Numbered from the stretch's first letter, positions 39,076 to 48,580 are shown. The stretch: 64,000 bases of DNA from Intrasporangium calvum DSM 43043 (GCF_000184685.1 NC_014830.1:2604001-2668000), one strand, 5' to 3'. The notes: generated by a model not told the origin, from the sequence alone. A program made the numbers and translations.

Positions 39076-39078
39076 GCG

Positions 39079-40779
39079 TCAGTCGCAGACGGCGCCGCGG
39101 CTCGCGCTGCCCACGAGCTTGCGGTACTTGGCGAGCACGCCGCGGGTGTACTTCGGCTCCGGGTGGGTGACCCCCGCCGCTCGGCGGCGCTCCAGCTCCG
39201 CCTCGTCGACAAGCAGGTCGAGCGTGCCGTTCGCCACGTCGAGACGGATTCGGTCGCCGTCTCGCACGAAGGCGATCGGACCGTTGTCCACGGCCTCGGG
39301 GGCGACGTGCCCGACGCAGAGCCCGGTCGTCCCCCCGGAGAAGCGCCCGTCGGTGAGCAACAGGACGTCCTTGCCCAGGCCCGCGCCCTTGATCGCCCCC
39401 GTGACCGCGAGCATCTCGCGCATCCCCGGACCGCCCTTGGGGCCCTCGTAGCGGATGACGACGACATCGCCCTTGCCGAGCGTGCCCTGCTCCACGGCGT
39501 CCATCGCCCCGCGCTCGCCGTCGAAGACCCGCGCGGTTCCCTCGAAGACGTCCTCGTCGAAGCCGGCCGACTTCACCACGGCGCCCTCGGGGGCGAGGGA
39601 TCCCGTGAGGATCGTCAGGCCGCCCGTCTTGTGGATCGGCCGCGACATCTCTCGGATGACCCGGCCGTCGATGTGCGGCGGCTTGATCTCGTCGAGGTTC
39701 TCGGCGACGGTCTTGCCGGTCACGGTGAGGCAGTCGCCGTCGAGCAGGTCGGCCTCGAGGAGCGTCTTCATGACGACGGGGATACCGCCGATGTGGTCGA
39801 TGTCCTTCATAACGAAGGCGCCGAAGGGTTTGACGTCCGCGAGGTGCGGGACCTTCCGGCCGATCCGCTGGAAGTCGCCCATCGTCAGGTCGACCTCGGC
39901 CTCGTGGGCCATGGCGAGGAGGTGGAGGACGGCGTTGGTCGAGCCACCGAAGGCCATCACGACGGCGATGGCGTTCTCGAAGGCCGGCTTCGTCATGATC
40001 TGGCGGGCGGTGATGCCACGGCGGAGCAGCCCGACGACCGCTTCGCCGGACTTGCGCGCGTAGGCGTCGCGGCGGCGGTCGGTCGCAGGGGGCGCGGCCG
40101 AACCGGGCATCGACATGCCGATCGACTCGGCCACGGCGGCCATCGTGTTGGCGGTGTAGAACCCGCCGCACGCGCCCTCACCGGGACAGATGGCGCGCTC
40201 GATCGCATCGACGTCCTCGCGCGACATCAGTCCCGCGTTGCAGGCGCCGACCGCCTCGAACGCGTCGATGATGGTGACCTCCTTCTCGGTGCCGTCCGAG
40301 AGCTTGGCGACACCGGGCAGGATCGTGCCGGCGTAGAGAAAGACGGAGGCCAGGTCGAGCCGCGCGGCGGCCATGAGCATCCCGGGCAGGGACTTGTCAC
40401 ACCCGGCGAGCAGCACTGAACCGTCGAGGCGCTCGGCGCTCATGACGGTCTCGACCGAGTCGGCGATGATCTCGCGGGAGACCAGTGAGAAGTGCATCCC
40501 CTCATGACCCATCGAGATGCCGTCGGACACCGAGATCGTCCCGAACTCGAGCGGGTAGCCACCCGCCGCGTGCACGCCGTCCTTGGCCGCCTTGGCGAGC
40601 CGGTCGAGCGACAGGTTGCACGGCGTGATCTCGTTCCACGAGCTGGCGATCCCGATCTGCGGTTTCGCGAAGTCGTCGTCCCCGAGGCCCACGGCCCTGA
40701 GCATTCCCCTTGCGGCGGCCTTCTCGAGTCCGTCCGTGACGTCGCGGCTACGGGGCTTCATGTCAGGGGTCTGGGTCAT
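39079..40779 (-). CDS. ilvD: dihydroxy-acid dehydratase
   Basis: Iron-sulfur enzyme making 2-oxo acids in Val, Leu and Ile synthesis. 566 residues from the ATG at 40779; another ATG at 40791 is equally possible. Visible: the cluster cysteines in [21 protein letters not shown] and [16 protein letters not shown]; also [11 protein letters not shown] and GRFSGGTTG. The single gene lies 341 bp past the ilvB leader beyond the GNAT gene. It is followed upstream by the SixA-like gene on the same strand. Confidence 0.95.
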   Translation of the reverse strand: MTQTPDMKPRSRDVTDGLEKAAARGMLRAVGLGDDDFAKPQIGIASSWNEITPCNLSLDRLAKAAKDGVHAAGGYPLEFGTISVSDGISMGHEGMHFSLVSREIIADSVETVMSAERLDGSVLLAGCDKSLPGMLMAAARLDLASVFLYAGTILPGVAKLSDGTEKEVTIIDAFEAVGACNAGLMSREDVDAIERAICPGEGACGGFYTANTMAAVAESIGMSMPGSAAPPATDRRRDAYARKSGEAVVGLLRRGITARQIMTKPAFENAIAVVMAFGGSTNAVLHLLAMAHEAEVDLTMGDFQRIGRKVPHLADVKPFGAFVMKDIDHIGGIPVVMKTLLEADLLDGDCLTVTGKTVAENLDEIKPPHIDGRVIREMSRPIHKTGGLTILTGSLAPEGAVVKSAGFDEDVFEGTARVFDGERGAMDAVEQGTLGKGDVVVIRYEGPKGGPGMREMLAVTGAIKGAGLGKDVLLLTDGRFSGGTTGLCVGHVAPEAVDNGPIAFVRDGDRIRLDVANGTLDLLVDEAELERRRAAGVTHPEPKYTRGVLAKYRKLVGSASRGAVCD

Positions 40780-40830
40780 GCGCCACAGCATAGAACTGCG
40801 TCCGCTGAGTGGACCGGCCATCTCAGATGC

Positions 40831-40846
40831 CGTATGCCGCTGGGTT
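40831..40846 (+). repeat. dispersed motif copy, one mismatch
   Basis: CGTATGCCGCTGGGTT between ilvD and the SixA-like gene, just after the latter's stop. Confidence 0.85.
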
Positions 40847-40868
40847 GGCTCCCCTCCCAACGCCCGCC

Positions 40869-41393
40869 TCAGCCGCGGCTGACGTGGAAGCGCTCCAGCT
40901 CGCAGGCGCCCCACTCGAGGTCGGCCCAGTCGCCCGCGTAGCGCAGCACCGCGACACCGCTCGTCGCGAACCCTCCGGCGAGGGCCTCGTGGGCGGCGCG
41001 CGAGCCGTCACCGTCGCTGAGCATGCTGGTCAGCTGGGCGACGGTCGGGTTGTGGCCGATGAGAAGGACGGACGCCGTCTCCCCCGAGTCCTCCCGGATC
41101 GTCTCGAGGGTCTCCTCGACTCCGCCGGTGTAGACGCTCCTGCGGTACTCGACGAACTCGGTGTGGGCGCCACCCTGGCGAGCGGCATCCCAGGTCTGAC
41201 GGGTCCGGACCGCGGTCGAGCAGATGACGAGGTCGGGGACGAGGCCCTGTTCCTTGAGCCACGCCCCGGCAGCGGCGGCGTCACGCCGCCCGCGGGCGAT
41301 GAGCTCGCGGTCGTGGTCGGGCTTGCCGGCACCGTCCTCGGCCTTCGCGTGACGCATGAGGACGAGGGTCTTCTCTCTCGCTGCGCTGCTCAT
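40869..41393 (-). CDS. SixA-like phosphohistidine phosphatase
   Basis: Histidine phosphatase superfamily, 174 residues from the ATG at 41393. The catalytic RHG-type motif is VLMRHAKAE (His14 region), with the second active-site block [12 protein letters not shown]. The short single-domain form matches SixA, which removes phosphate from phosphohistidine proteins; other small-molecule targets are possible. 91 bases after the ThiS/MoaD-like gene on the same strand. The much longer open frame upstream is not supported. Confidence 0.85.
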   Translation of the reverse strand: MSSAAREKTLVLMRHAKAEDGAGKPDHDRELIARGRRDAAAAGAWLKEQGLVPDLVICSTAVRTRQTWDAARQGGAHTEFVEYRRSVYTGGVEETLETIREDSGETASVLLIGHNPTVAQLTSMLSDGDGSRAAHEALAGGFATSGVAVLRYAGDWADLEWGACELERFHVSRG

Positions 41394-41484
41394 GCTCCGA
41401 GCATGCCCCCCTCCCGGCTTCTTGTCAGCCCTGTGCCCGCGTCCGGTCGAGCGGTGTCCGACACACTGGGAGAGGCGGCTCGTC

Positions 41485-41778
41485 TCAGCCCCCGGAGACG
41501 GCGTTGATGATGTGCACTCGCGCACCGGGAGGCACGGTTGTGGCCAGCCCCTCAGCGCGCGAGACGTCCTCGCCGTTGACGAAGACCTTGACGTGCGGCC
41601 GCAGCAGGCCGCGTTCGTCGCGGACCTTGCCGTCGAGGATCCGGTGCTCCCGGAAGGCTGCGTCGAGCAGCTGGCCGACGGTCTGTCCACCGTGATCCGC
41701 GGGGACCTCCAGCTCGCCGATCCCACCGACGAGGTCGCGCAGCAGTCCCGGGAGAATGACTCGGGTCGTGGTGGTCAT
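41485..41778 (-). CDS. ThiS/MoaD-like ubiquitin-fold protein
   Basis: 97 residues with a beta-grasp pattern: TRVILPGLLRDLVGG, VGQLLDAAF, VKVFVNGEDV and a C-terminal GARVHIINAVSGG. The terminal Gly-Gly is the adenylation/thiocarboxylate end of sulfur carriers such as ThiS and MoaD. No MoaE, ThiG or E1-like enzyme is nearby. Its partner is instead the BNR propeller gene 29 bases upstream in the same operon. Such pairs recur in actinobacteria as far as I recall, without a known function. Confidence 0.8.
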   Translation of the reverse strand: MTTTTRVILPGLLRDLVGGIGELEVPADHGGQTVGQLLDAAFREHRILDGKVRDERGLLRPHVKVFVNGEDVSRAEGLATTVPPGARVHIINAVSGG

Positions 41779-41807
41779 GAAACCCCTCTGTCTGTCGTGC
41801 CGGCGGG

Positions 41808-42887
41808 TCAGCCGACCTGGGCCGCGCGTACGGCCAGGACGTCGGGAAGCTGGGTCGCGATGCGGGTGAAGCTCTCGCCCTCGTCGGCGGAGGCGAAGAC
41901 GTCCCCGTTGCGGGTGCCGACGTAGATCCCGACGGGGTCGCCGTCGTCGAGGGCCGCCGCATCCCGCAGGACGCAGGTGTAGCTGTGGTTGGGCAGCCCG
42001 TTAGCCTGCTGCCGCCACGTGCGGCCGGCGTCGTCGGTGCGCTGCAGCTGGAGCTGGGTGCCCGGCGGGATGCGCTCGCCGTCGTCCTGGACCGGCACGT
42101 TCCACACGACTCCCGGTGTGCGTGGGTGGGCGAGGATGGCGAAACCGAAGTCGGTCGGGAGCCCCTCGGCGATGGACTGCCACGACGCGCCGCCGTCCTC
42201 CGAGCGGTAGACCCCCTTGTGGTTCTGGGCGTAGAGCTCACCATCGACGCCGCGCGCGACCTTGTGGACGCACTGGCCGAACTCGGGGTACTCGTTGTCG
42301 GGCATGAAGTAGGCGCGGATCCCCGGGTTGCTCGGCTCCCACGTCTCCCCCGCGTCGGCGGATCGGTAGACGCCGCCCGCGCTCATCGCGACGAGCATCC
42401 GCTCGGGGACCCCGGGCTCGGGGACGATCGTGTGCACGGCACCACCGCCGAAGCCGGGCTCCCACCGCGGTCGGTGGGGGTGGTTCCACAGCCCCCGCAC
42501 CAGCTCGAAGCTCTCGCCTCGGTCGGTGCTGCGGAACAGCGCGTGCGGCTCGACTCCCGCCCAGACCACGTCGTCGTCGTTGGGGTCGGGCGTCAGCTGC
42601 CACACCCGCTCCAGCGCGGTGTCGGTGTCGCTGGGGAAGGCGAGCGCCCGCTCCGCGCTCTCGCTCCAGGTCCGTCCGGCGTCCTCGCTCACCTGGACGG
42701 TCGGCCCCCAGTGCCAGGACTTGACGCCCGCGAGCACCGCCTGCCGGCCGGCCCGCGTGTCGAAGGCGACCGAGGCCACCTCGCTCATGAGGAAGTGGGG
42801 CCCTTCGAGCGACCACTCCTGCCGGTCGGAGCTGCGGGCGAGCCACAGGCCCTTGCGGGTGCCGATTGCCACGATCGTCTCAGCCAT
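41808..42887 (-). CDS. BNR/sialidase-like beta-propeller protein
   Basis: 359 residues from the ATG at 42887. Repeated Asp-box or BNR motifs are visible: SEDAGRTWSE, STDRGESFE, SADAGETWEP, SEDGGASWQS, TDDAGRTWRQ and SADEGESFTR, six blades in all. No signal peptide, so it is cytosolic, unlike true sialidases. Catalytic sialidase residues cannot be confirmed. Its function is unknown; it is translated just before a ThiS/MoaD-like protein, which suggests they act together. Confidence 0.8.
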   Translation of the reverse strand: MAETIVAIGTRKGLWLARSSDRQEWSLEGPHFLMSEVASVAFDTRAGRQAVLAGVKSWHWGPTVQVSEDAGRTWSESAERALAFPSDTDTALERVWQLTPDPNDDDVVWAGVEPHALFRSTDRGESFELVRGLWNHPHRPRWEPGFGGGAVHTIVPEPGVPERMLVAMSAGGVYRSADAGETWEPSNPGIRAYFMPDNEYPEFGQCVHKVARGVDGELYAQNHKGVYRSEDGGASWQSIAEGLPTDFGFAILAHPRTPGVVWNVPVQDDGERIPPGTQLQLQRTDDAGRTWRQQANGLPNHSYTCVLRDAAALDDGDPVGIYVGTRNGDVFASADEGESFTRIATQLPDVLAVRAAQVG

Positions 42888-43026
42888 GTTCACAGTGTCC
42901 ACTAGGCCACCGACAGCCACAAGGTTCCCGCTCGCTCCCGCTCGCTCCCACTAGAGAGGATCCCGGATGCCGCCGGGCTCGCTCCCGCTCGAGAGCGCAG
43001 TTCCCGCCACCGACGCTCACCCAAGC

Positions 43027-43117
43027 GGGCACGAAGTGCACACTCCATGGAGGGTTGGGCGGCACGAAGTGCACTCTCGATCGGGGGGTTGGGGGTACGA
43101 ACTGCTCTTTCGATCGG
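43027..43117. repeat. mixed intergenic repeat, GTGCACTTC and GAAAGAGCAGTT families
   Basis: Direct copies of GCACGAAGTGCACACTC (43029-43045) and GCACGAAGTGCACTCTC (43062-43078) are followed by a copy of the second family (43095-43117, inverse of CGATCGAAAGAGCAGTTCG). It fills the gap between the dehydrogenase stop and the BNR gene, on the minus strand after the dehydrogenase. Confidence 0.8.
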
Positions 43118-43118
43118 G

Positions 43119-44069
43119 TCAGGGGCGGGGTGCTGCGTTGACGAGGTTGTCGAGCGGCCGGTCGTCGCGCAGCGCCTCGACCTGCCGGCGGAGCAGCGCC
43201 AGCGCCCTCGGTGCCATCGCCGCCGTGGCGCCACCGACGTGCGGGGTGATGAGCACCCCCGGAGTGCGCCACAAGGGGTGGTCCTGCGGCAGCGGCTCCG
43301 GGTCGGTCACGTCGAGCGCCGCCCGGAGACGGCCCGAGGCGCACTCCGCGACGAGCGCGTCCGTGTCCACCACCCCGCCGCGGGCCACGTTGACGACCAG
43401 GCCGCCGTCGGGGAGCCGGGCCAGCAGGTCCGCGCCCACCAGGCCTCTCGTCCCGTCGTTCAACGGGACGATGAGGATGAGGACGTCGGCGTGCGCGGCG
43501 AGGCGGGGCAGCTCGTCCATGCCGTGCACCGCGTCGACGAGGTCGTCGCCCGGGCGGGCCCGGGACGCCACCACCGTCACGTCGACCTCGAAGGGCAGCA
43601 GGCGCCGGACGATCGCCCGACCGATCTGCCCGTAGCCGACGACGAGAACGCGCCGGTCGGCCAGCGCCCCCCAGATCCGGGGCCCGGCCCACTCGCCCCG
43701 GTCCTGGGCACGGACGTGGTGCGGGAGGTCCCGACACGAGGCGAGGACCAGCGCGAGGGCCAGCTCGGCCGTGCTCGCATCGTGGATGCCGGCGCCGTTG
43801 CACAGGCTCACCCCCTCGGGGATGGCGCCGAGCACCGACTCGTAGCCGGCCGTCAGCAGCTGGACGACCTCGAGCCGAGGCAGCTCCTCGAGCCGCTCCC
43901 GCGCGGGGGGCGCGCCCATGTACGGCGGGACGACGAGCCGGATCTCGACCCCGCGTGGGTGGGGGCCGGAAAGGTCCCACAGGACCGGCTCGACGCCCTC
44001 GACGGAAGCGAGCCCAGCGGCATACGACTCCTCGGGAACGGACACCACGACGGGGCGAACGGCACTCAT
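43119..44069 (-). CDS. D-2-hydroxyacid dehydrogenase family protein
   Basis: NAD(P)-dependent 2-hydroxyacid dehydrogenase of 316 residues. Visible: QLLTAGYESVL, NGAGIHDASTAELALAL, cofactor motif VVGYGQIGRAIVRRLLPF, NVARGGVVDTDALV (catalytic Arg) and DPEPLPQDHPLW, then TPHVGG (catalytic His). Probable phosphonate/glyoxylate-hydroxypyruvate reductase-like; the substrate is not determined. ATG at 44069, divergent from the MOSC gene with 42 bases between. A dispersed-motif copy (44011-44026) is read as SYAAGLAS near the N-terminus. Confidence 0.88.
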   Translation of the reverse strand: MSAVRPVVVSVPEESYAAGLASVEGVEPVLWDLSGPHPRGVEIRLVVPPYMGAPPARERLEELPRLEVVQLLTAGYESVLGAIPEGVSLCNGAGIHDASTAELALALVLASCRDLPHHVRAQDRGEWAGPRIWGALADRRVLVVGYGQIGRAIVRRLLPFEVDVTVVASRARPGDDLVDAVHGMDELPRLAAHADVLILIVPLNDGTRGLVGADLLARLPDGGLVVNVARGGVVDTDALVAECASGRLRAALDVTDPEPLPQDHPLWRTPGVLITPHVGGATAAMAPRALALLRRQVEALRDDRPLDNLVNAAPRP

Positions 44070-44111
44070 GGGGCTCAACCTACGTCCCGACGGCGACGTT
44101 AGGCTCCTCGG

Positions 44112-44783
44112 GTGAAGCCACCCCACGTCATGTCCGTCAACCTCGGCAAGGGGGTCCCCCGGCCGTATGCCAGCGGGCCGACCACGGCCATCGACAAGGG
44201 CCCGGTGCCCGAGGGGACGCTCGTGGAGATCCGCGACCCCGGCTCGAAACGGGGCGGTCTCGGCTCCGGCCTCGTCGGCGACGACATCGGCGACCGACGG
44301 CACCACGGCGGCGCGCAGCAGGCGGTCTACGCCTACGCGCGTGAGGACCAGCAGTGGTGGGAGGAGCAGCTGGGGCGCGCCCTGCCGCCCGGCTCCTTCG
44401 GCGAGAACCTCACCACGCTGGGGGTGGACACCACCCACGCCCTGATCGGCGAGGTGTGGCGGCTCGGCGAGGTCGTCCTCAGGGTGGAGGTCCCCCGCAT
44501 CCCGTGCGCCACGTTCGCCGGGCACCTCGGTGTTCGCGGGTGGGTGAGACGGTTCGGCGACGCGGGGCGCACCGGCGCCTACCTCTCCGTCGTCACCCCG
44601 GGCGTGATCGAGCCCGGCGTGACGGTCGAGGTCGAGCGTCCGGACCACGACATCGATCTGCTGCTCAGCTTTCGCGCCGCCCTCGGCGACCTCGAGGCGG
44701 CCACGCGCGTCCTCGAGGCCCGCGTGCTGCACCCCGACGAGCAGGTCTGGCTGGCTGACAAGGTGGCCCGCCGCAGACGGTGA
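44112..44783 (+). CDS. MOSC-domain protein (YiiM-like)
   Basis: 223 residues, GTG start. The MOSC fold (C-terminal domain of molybdenum-cofactor sulfurases) is shown by HHGGAQQAVYAYA, PGSFGENLTTLGVD, VWRLGEVVLRVEVPRIPCATF (split near residue 130) with the conserved cysteine. Similar to YiiM, which reduces N-hydroxylated compounds with the molybdenum cofactor. Adjacent to the sugar dehydrogenase, 29 bases upstream of it on the same strand. A variant of the dispersed motif (44164-44178) encodes RPYASGP near its start. Confidence 0.85.
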   Translation: MKPPHVMSVNLGKGVPRPYASGPTTAIDKGPVPEGTLVEIRDPGSKRGGLGSGLVGDDIGDRRHHGGAQQAVYAYAREDQQWWEEQLGRALPPGSFGENLTTLGVDTTHALIGEVWRLGEVVLRVEVPRIPCATFAGHLGVRGWVRRFGDAGRTGAYLSVVTPGVIEPGVTVEVERPDHDIDLLLSFRAALGDLEAATRVLEARVLHPDEQVWLADKVARRRR

Positions 44784-44812
44784 CGGATCAGGTCGGTGGG
44801 ACAGAATGAGGT

Positions 44813-45994
44813 ATGCCGTCCCGCTCGCGCCTGACCACCCGTCGGCTCCTCGTCGGCCTGGCCGCGCCGCTCCTCGCCCTCGCCGCCTGCACGGGCGCGC
44901 CGGCGGAGGACGACGGAGCCGCCCCGACGTCGGCGCCGACCGCCGCCACGTCGACGACCACGAGCACCGCACCGGACGCGACGGCCCCGAGCGACACCAG
45001 CGCGAGCGGCACCTCCCCCGCTCGCGAGTCCGGGCCTGCCCGGACGCTCCTTCGAGGGCTCGAGATCGCGTGGTCGATCGCCCCGCTGCCGGACGGCTCC
45101 GCCCTCGTCAGCGAACGGGACACGGGCGACATCCACCACGTGCCGGCACCCGGGTCCGGGGCCAGCCCGACCGTGGTCGGCCGGCTCCCCATCGAGCGCA
45201 CCAGCGGCGAGGGCGGCCTCCTCGGTCTGGCCGTCCCCGAGGACTTCGACGTCAACCCGGTCTTCTACGCGTACTACTCGACCGACAGCGACAACCGGAT
45301 CGCCGCGGTGCCGTGGCACGGTGACCGCATCGGCGAGCCCAAGGTCATCTTCGACGGCATCCCCCGCGGTCACAACCACAACGGTGGACGCATCGCGTTC
45401 GGGCCGAACGGCTACCTCTACGTGGGGACCGGCGAGGCCGGCGACACCTCGCTCTCGCAGAACCGCGAGTCGCTCGGCGGCAAGATCCTGCGGATCACCC
45501 CGGAGGGCGAACCCGCGCCGGGCAACCCCTTCGGAGGGTCCCCGATCTGGAGCTATGGCCACCGCAACGTCCAGGGGCTCGCCTGGGACAGCGCGGGCCG
45601 GATGTGGGCGAGCGAGTTCGGCGCACAGACCTGGGATGAGCTCAACCTCATCAAGCCCGGTTCGAACTACGGCTGGCCCGAGGCGGAGGGCAGGGCAGGC
45701 AACCCCGACTTCGTCGATCCGGTCGTCCAGTGGGCCACCGCCGACCTGTCACCGAGCGGGATCGCCATCGGTCCCGACGGCGCCGTCTACCTGGCCGCGC
45801 TACGCGGGGAGTCCGTGTGGCGGGTGCCGATCCGGTCCGACGGGAGCGCGGGTGAGCCCGAGCGCCGGCTCCGCGGGACCTACGGGCGCATCAGGGACGT
45901 CCGTTTCGTCTCCGGCCGGCTGTGGCTGACGACGAGCAACGGGTCGGACGACCGCCTGATCTCCCTGCCGCTCGCAGACGTCGGCGTGGGTTGA
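44813..45994 (+). CDS. PQQ-type aldose/glucose-sorbosone dehydrogenase lipoprotein
   Basis: Exported lipoprotein of 393 residues: signal with lipobox LLALAACTG, a Thr/Ala/Ser linker to about residue 70, then a six-bladed propeller of the soluble glucose dehydrogenase family. Family stretches are visible: EGGLLGLAVPEDF, RGHNHNGGRIAFGPNGYLYVGTGEAGD, split at the glycine, GHRNVQGLAWD, MWASEFGAQTWDELN and GSNYGWPEAEG. These contain the PQQ- and calcium-site residues. It may oxidise aldoses at the cell surface with PQQ; whether this organism makes PQQ cannot be seen here. Confidence 0.88.
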   Translation: MPSRSRLTTRRLLVGLAAPLLALAACTGAPAEDDGAAPTSAPTAATSTTTSTAPDATAPSDTSASGTSPARESGPARTLLRGLEIAWSIAPLPDGSALVSERDTGDIHHVPAPGSGASPTVVGRLPIERTSGEGGLLGLAVPEDFDVNPVFYAYYSTDSDNRIAAVPWHGDRIGEPKVIFDGIPRGHNHNGGRIAFGPNGYLYVGTGEAGDTSLSQNRESLGGKILRITPEGEPAPGNPFGGSPIWSYGHRNVQGLAWDSAGRMWASEFGAQTWDELNLIKPGSNYGWPEAEGRAGNPDFVDPVVQWATADLSPSGIAIGPDGAVYLAALRGESVWRVPIRSDGSAGEPERRLRGTYGRIRDVRFVSGRLWLTTSNGSDDRLISLPLADVGVG

Positions 45995-46070
45995 GCGCCA
46001 CCGCCACCACCGCATGACTAGGGTGCGGAGCAGTGCAACGCACCCGACGTTGCATCCCAAGGAGGTAGGC

Positions 46071-46811
46071 ATGTCGCAGTACGACGAGATCCTCGACCAG
46101 GTCCCGGTCCAGCAGCTCGCCGGAGAGTTCGGCGTCGGCGAGGAGGACGTCCGCGCGGCCGTCGAGCAGGCCCTGCCCGCGCTGCTCGGCGGTCTGCAGG
46201 CCAACGCCGAGGACCCGGCCGGGGCCGCCTCCATCGCGCAGGCCCTGGGCGAGCACGACCGCGGCGCGCCGCGTGACCTCGCGGAGGTCGACGTCGCGGA
46301 CGGCGAGAAGATCGTCGGCCACATCTTCGGAGGCAACACCGACCAGGTCGTGGACCGGCTGACCGGCGCGAGTGGCGTCAGCGGGGTCAGCGGGGTCAGC
46401 GGGGTCAGCGGGGTCAGCGGTGCGGGCGGGGTGAGCGGCGACCTGGTCAAGAAGCTGCTGCCGATCCTCGCGCCGATCGTCCTGTCGTGGCTCGCCGGCA
46501 AGCTCCGCGGCCAGGGCGGCCTCGGCGGGGTTCTCGGCGACCTCATCGGCGGAGGGTCGCCGAGCGCCCAGCCCCCGAGCGCCCAGCCCCCGGCCCCCGG
46601 CCCGGTGGACAACGGCCCGCTCTTCCCGGGCGGCCAGGGCGCGCAGAGCGGCCCGACGCAGGCACCGGGAAGCACGGGCGCCGGTCAGCCGCAGGAGTCC
46701 GGCTCGAACCCGATCACCGACATCCTCGGTGGCATCCTCGGCGGGTCCGGCCGGGGCGACGTCCTCGGTGGGATCCTCGGCGACCTCCTCGGCGGAGGCC
46801 GCCGGCGCTGA
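46071..46811 (+). CDS. DUF937-like protein with Gly-rich repeats
   Basis: 246 residues from the ATG at 46071, which has AAGGAGGTAGGC directly upstream. The N-terminal 90 residues ([27 protein letters not shown], split near residue 28) look like the DUF937 fold, helical and possibly membrane-binding or tail-less. The remainder is low complexity: five Ser-Gly-Val repeats (46371-46415), a hydrophobic LLPILAPIVLSWLAGKL segment, and Pro/Gln and Gly/Ile-Leu repeats ending with ILGGILGGSG. Function unknown. It is a single gene, followed by a strong hairpin. Confidence 0.7.
   Translation: MSQYDEILDQVPVQQLAGEFGVGEEDVRAAVEQALPALLGGLQANAEDPAGAASIAQALGEHDRGAPRDLAEVDVADGEKIVGHIFGGNTDQVVDRLTGASGVSGVSGVSGVSGVSGAGGVSGDLVKKLLPILAPIVLSWLAGKLRGQGGLGGVLGDLIGGGSPSAQPPSAQPPAPGPVDNGPLFPGGQGAQSGPTQAPGSTGAGQPQESGSNPITDILGGILGGSGRGDVLGGILGDLLGGGRRR
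46371..46415 (+). repeat. 9-bp minisatellite in the DUF937-like gene
   Basis: Five tandem 9-base units (four exact AGCGGGGTC, first AGTGGCGTC) encoding Ser-Gly-Val. Copy number may vary between strains because it keeps the frame. Confidence 0.9.
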
Positions 46812-46860
46812 CTCACAGCGAGGCCCGGCCGCTGGTCCGCGGGCCCGCTCTCCCCTCCTT

Positions 46861-46934
46861 CGCAACACACCCGCTCACCGCGTGCCCACCCCGGCCACAG
46901 CAGGGGGTCGCAGGCGGTAAGCGGGTGTGTTGCG
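46861..46934. terminator. convergent terminator hairpin
   Basis: Perfect 15-bp inverted repeat (CGCAACACACCCGCT at 46861-46875, inverse at 46920-46934) with a 44-base loop between the convergent DUF937-like and gap genes. Confidence 0.75.
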
Positions 46935-46961
46935 GGTGGACTGAGGAGGGAGTGCGGGCGG

Positions 46962-48485
46962 TCAGGCGCGGGGGAAGGCCGGCGGGTGGACCTTGGCCAT
47001 CGACTCGAGGACGCGCACGACCTGGCAGCTGTAGCCGAACTCGTTGTCGTACCAGACGTAGAGAACCACCCGGTCGTCGGCCGTGATGGTCGCGCGGCCG
47101 TCGACGATCCCGGCGTACTGCGATCCGACGAAGTCAGACGAGACGACCTCCGGGCTGTCGATGTAGTCGATCTGCTTGTGCAGCGCCGAGTGGAGCGCGG
47201 TGCGCCGCAGGTAGGTGTTGATCTCCTCGGGCGTCGTCCCCCGCTCGAGCGTCAGGTTGAGGATCGCCATCGACACGTCCGGCGTGGGCACCCGGATCGA
47301 GTTGCCGGTCAGCTTGCCAGCGAGCTCGGGCAGGGCCTTCGCGACCGCCTTCGCGGCGCCCGTCTCCGTCAGCACCATGTTGAGGGCAGCCGAGCGACCC
47401 CGACGCTCTCCCTTGTGGAAGTTGTCGATGAGGTTCTGGTCGTTCGTGAAGGAGTGGACCGTCTCGACGTGACCGCCGATGATGCCGAACTCGTCGTGGA
47501 CCGCCTTGAGCACCGGCACGATGGCGTTCGTCGTGCACGACGCCGCAGAGAGGATCGGCTCGTCACCCGCTTCCGCGGAGGTGATCATCTCCTCGTTGAT
47601 CCCCGCCACGATGTTCGGCAGGTCGCCCTTGCCCGGGGCGGTGAGCAGCACGCGGGCCACACCGGGGCAGGAGAGGTGCTGGGCGAGTCCCTCCCGGTCC
47701 CGCCAGCGGCCCGTGTTGTCGACGACGATCGCGTCCTCGATGCCGTAGGCGGTGTAGTCGACGCTCGCCGGGTCGTCCGAGTAGATGACCTGGATCAGGG
47801 TGCCGTTCGCGAGGATGGTGTTGGCGGTCTCGTCGACCGCGATGGTGCCCTGGAACGACCCGTGGACCGAGTCGCGGCGCAGCAGGCTCGCGCGCTTCAC
47901 CAGGTCGTCGTCGCTGCCCTTGCGCACGACGATGGCGCGCAGGTTGAGGCCGTCTCCGTGGCCGGCGTGGTCGACGAGGATCCGGGCGAGCAGCCGACCG
48001 ATCCGGCCGAAGCCGTAGAGCACGACGTCGGTGCCGCGCCGGCCCTCCCCGCCCTCACGTCCCGTTGACCCCTTGCGCCCGGCCACCTCGCCGAGCTCGC
48101 CCCGGACCCACTCGGTGAGGTCGGCGCCCTCGCCCTCCTGCTTGTACTTGCGGGTGAGCCGGCCGAGGTCGACCGAGGCCGCGCCGGGGTCCGCCGCGGC
48201 GAGCGCCTGGATCATCGGCAGGGTGTCCTGCAGGTCGAGCTCGACCTCGTCGACCCGGCGGGCGAAACGGTGCGCCTTGATCAGGTGGATCGCGTTCTCG
48301 TTGATGAGGCCGCGCCCGTAGATCGAGGTCACGACGCTGTTCTGCCGGTAGAGGCGGCCGATGATGGGGATCATGGCCTCGGCGAGGGCCTGGCGCTCGG
48401 ACCAGTCCTCGTAGTGCTCGTCAGCGGTCGCAGCGCTGGTCGGCTGGGCCGGGTCGGTCGACTGGTCAGTCACAGGGTGCGTCAT
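46962..48485 (-). CDS. long-form glyceraldehyde-3-phosphate dehydrogenase (GapB/GapX type)
   Basis: 507 residues. The first 150 are an N-terminal helical extension (ERQALAEAMIPIIGRLY and INENAIHLIKAHRFARR), followed by a Rossmann domain (VVLYGFGRIGRLLARIL) and the catalytic cysteine in SAASCTTNAIVPVLK. This is the long actinobacterial GAPDH class to which Corynebacterium GapB belongs, usually NADP-linked and gluconeogenic. The main glycolytic gap gene would lie elsewhere. ATG at 48485 gives the right N-terminus; a longer open frame is unsupported. It is oriented towards the DUF937-like gene. Confidence 0.88.
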   Translation of the reverse strand: MTHPVTDQSTDPAQPTSAATADEHYEDWSERQALAEAMIPIIGRLYRQNSVVTSIYGRGLINENAIHLIKAHRFARRVDEVELDLQDTLPMIQALAAADPGAASVDLGRLTRKYKQEGEGADLTEWVRGELGEVAGRKGSTGREGGEGRRGTDVVLYGFGRIGRLLARILVDHAGHGDGLNLRAIVVRKGSDDDLVKRASLLRRDSVHGSFQGTIAVDETANTILANGTLIQVIYSDDPASVDYTAYGIEDAIVVDNTGRWRDREGLAQHLSCPGVARVLLTAPGKGDLPNIVAGINEEMITSAEAGDEPILSAASCTTNAIVPVLKAVHDEFGIIGGHVETVHSFTNDQNLIDNFHKGERRGRSAALNMVLTETGAAKAVAKALPELAGKLTGNSIRVPTPDVSMAILNLTLERGTTPEEINTYLRRTALHSALHKQIDYIDSPEVVSSDFVGSQYAGIVDGRATITADDRVVLYVWYDNEFGYSCQVVRVLESMAKVHPPAFPRA

Positions 48486-48540
48486 CGTCACGAGCCCCGA
48501 GACTAGGTGCCGCCCCAAGGAACAGCCGACAGGACTGTGC

Positions 48541-48568
48541 TCGGCCCGTGACCAATCTCACGGGCCGA
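48541..48568 (-). terminator. hairpin after gatB
   Basis: Perfect 11-bp stem (TCGGCCCGTGA with its inverse), 6-base loop, 12 bases past the gatB stop on the minus strand. Confidence 0.75.
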
Positions 48569-48580
48569 ACGGCCCCACGA

